6,300 nt of DNA. Origin: an uncultured Archangium sp. (GTDB lineage: Bacteria; Myxococcota; Myxococcia; Myxococcales; Myxococcaceae). Below, piece after piece: positions 6,000 to 6,300 of this stretch. The stretch is from contig CAMLFP010000331.1 in assembly GCA_946479335.1 (NCBI GenBank), positions 1 through 6,300 of the forward strand, in the 5' to 3' direction. Below the pieces are notes generated by a model. It was not told the origin of the DNA and did not search any database. It saw nothing but the letters and a program-made list of their open reading frames with translations. Each line of letters opens with the position of its first letter. The stretch's first letter is position 1. The position numbers and the translations under genes were made by a program.

Positions 6000-6165
6000 T
6001 TGACCGGCCGAATTGCAGCAGGGAGCTGCACAAAGAGCCGGAGACGTTCGCGTCCCTCTGCTTGAGGCAGCTCGCTCGAAGTCGAGAGGCCACGCCGGCG
6101 ACTGGCGCCCACGTCGCTTCCGAACTCACCGCCCACCCGCGGCCACGCCATCTCGCTGCACGAAA
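6000..6165. repeat. Repeat copy 2, 166 bp, full length
   Basis: Contains all blocks. TGCAGC-AGGGA-GCTGCA can form a small perfect stem near the start. The inverted-repeat core is at 6074-6090, the CGCCGG-CGA-CTGGCG hairpin at 6093-6107 (one pair is G-T/U), and the tail runs from about 6109. Confidence 0.8.
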
Positions 6166-6300
6166 TCGACCGGCTGAATTGCAGCAGGGAGCCGCACAAA
6201 GAGCCGGAGACGGTCGCGTCGGCCTGCTTGAGACAGCTCGCTCGAAATCGAGAGGCCCGCCGGCGACCGGCGCTCACGTCGCTGCCGAACTCACCGCCCA
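6166..6300. repeat. Repeat copy 3, cut by window edge
   Basis: Aligns with copy 2 along its whole visible length with a single one-base gap. The inverted-repeat core at 6240-6256 keeps both five-base arms while the two-base centre changes AG to AA. The second hairpin (6258-6272) becomes fully Watson-Crick (CGCCGG-CGA-CCGGCG). The element continues beyond 6300. Confidence 0.8.

Larger units (their letters stand above)
5790..6300. repeat. Diverged direct-repeat array, at least four copies, non-coding, continuing past the window
   Basis: Copies are recognisable by GCTCGAAGTCGAGAGGC at 5828, 5953 and 6074, and with one change (AAG to AAA) at 6240. The leading block TTGACCGGC starts at 5880 and 6000, with TCGACCGGC at 6166. 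Unit spacings are therefore about 120 and 166 bp. The longer second unit carries an extra tail (CACGTCGCTTCCGAACTCACC) that reappears in the third copy and, diverged, in the first partial copy. Copies two and three differ at only about a dozen of some 136 positions by eye. Conserved blocks in order: a TTGACCGG/GAATTGCAGCAGGGAGC block, an AAAGAGCCGGAGACG block, a TGCTTGAG block with the CTCGA-N2-TCGAG inverted repeat, a CGCCGG-CGA-CYGGCG hairpin, and the tail. A 166-bp step shifts the reading frame, so one protein repeat is excluded. Units are too long and too uneven for CRISPR. Function is unknown. Confidence 0.85.

Noticed and set aside
5828..6256. CRISPR array
   Set aside because: Repeats are diverged, 120-166 bp apart, and the sequence between the short cores is itself repeated, whereas CRISPR spacers are unique and about 30-40 bp.
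5867..6277. Open minus-strand frame of 136 codons through the repeat array
   Set aside because: The same DNA repeat is translated in different frames in successive copies because the 166-bp step shifts frame. It stays open by composition only, with no start signal or family match.

Overview
The window is high-GC bacterial DNA with densely packed genes, GTG starts beside ATG, and strongly G/C-biased third codon positions. The C-terminal linker of the first protein is built of repeated Asp-Ala-Gly (DAG/PDAG) units. Such linkers are very common in surface lipoproteins and exoproteins of myxobacteria (Myxococcota), so a myxobacterium or close relative is the best guess. This rests on style alone; there is no marker gene or rRNA here.

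Layout. Positions 1-2106 (minus) hold most of a large lipoprotein metalloprotease of the thermolysin/fungalysin type, with propeptide, HEXXH catalytic domain, CUB-like domain and DAG linker; its 3' end lies outside the window. A 49-bp divergent gap separates it from a plus-strand NAD(P)H/FAD reductase fused to a C-terminal plant-type [2Fe-2S] ferredoxin (2156-3193). A short palindromic element of a type dispersed through many genomes follows its stop codon; it ends at the ribosome-binding site of a small, cysteine-rich, probably exported protein (3239-3505). A small GIY-YIG nuclease-domain protein (3525-3782, minus) converges on that gene. Divergent from it is an M20-family amidohydrolase of the N-carbamoyl-amino-acid/allantoate type (3859-5118), whose stop codon abuts the GTG start of an unrecognised 152-residue protein (5119-5577).

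The last 720 bp (5578-6300) contain no convincing gene. A possible terminator hairpin lies just after 5577. From about 5790 to the window edge there is a diverged direct-repeat array of at least four copies, with spacings of about 120 and 166 bp, built from conserved blocks that include a CTCGA-N2-TCGAG inverted repeat and a small CGCCGG-CGA-CYGGCG hairpin. The spacing breaks any common reading frame, so the array looks non-coding. It is the least explained and most interesting part of the window.

The genes do not form one obvious pathway. The amidohydrolase and the following protein look translationally coupled. The protease and the small cysteine-rich protein are probably exported. The reductase has no visible oxygenase or other partner in the window.
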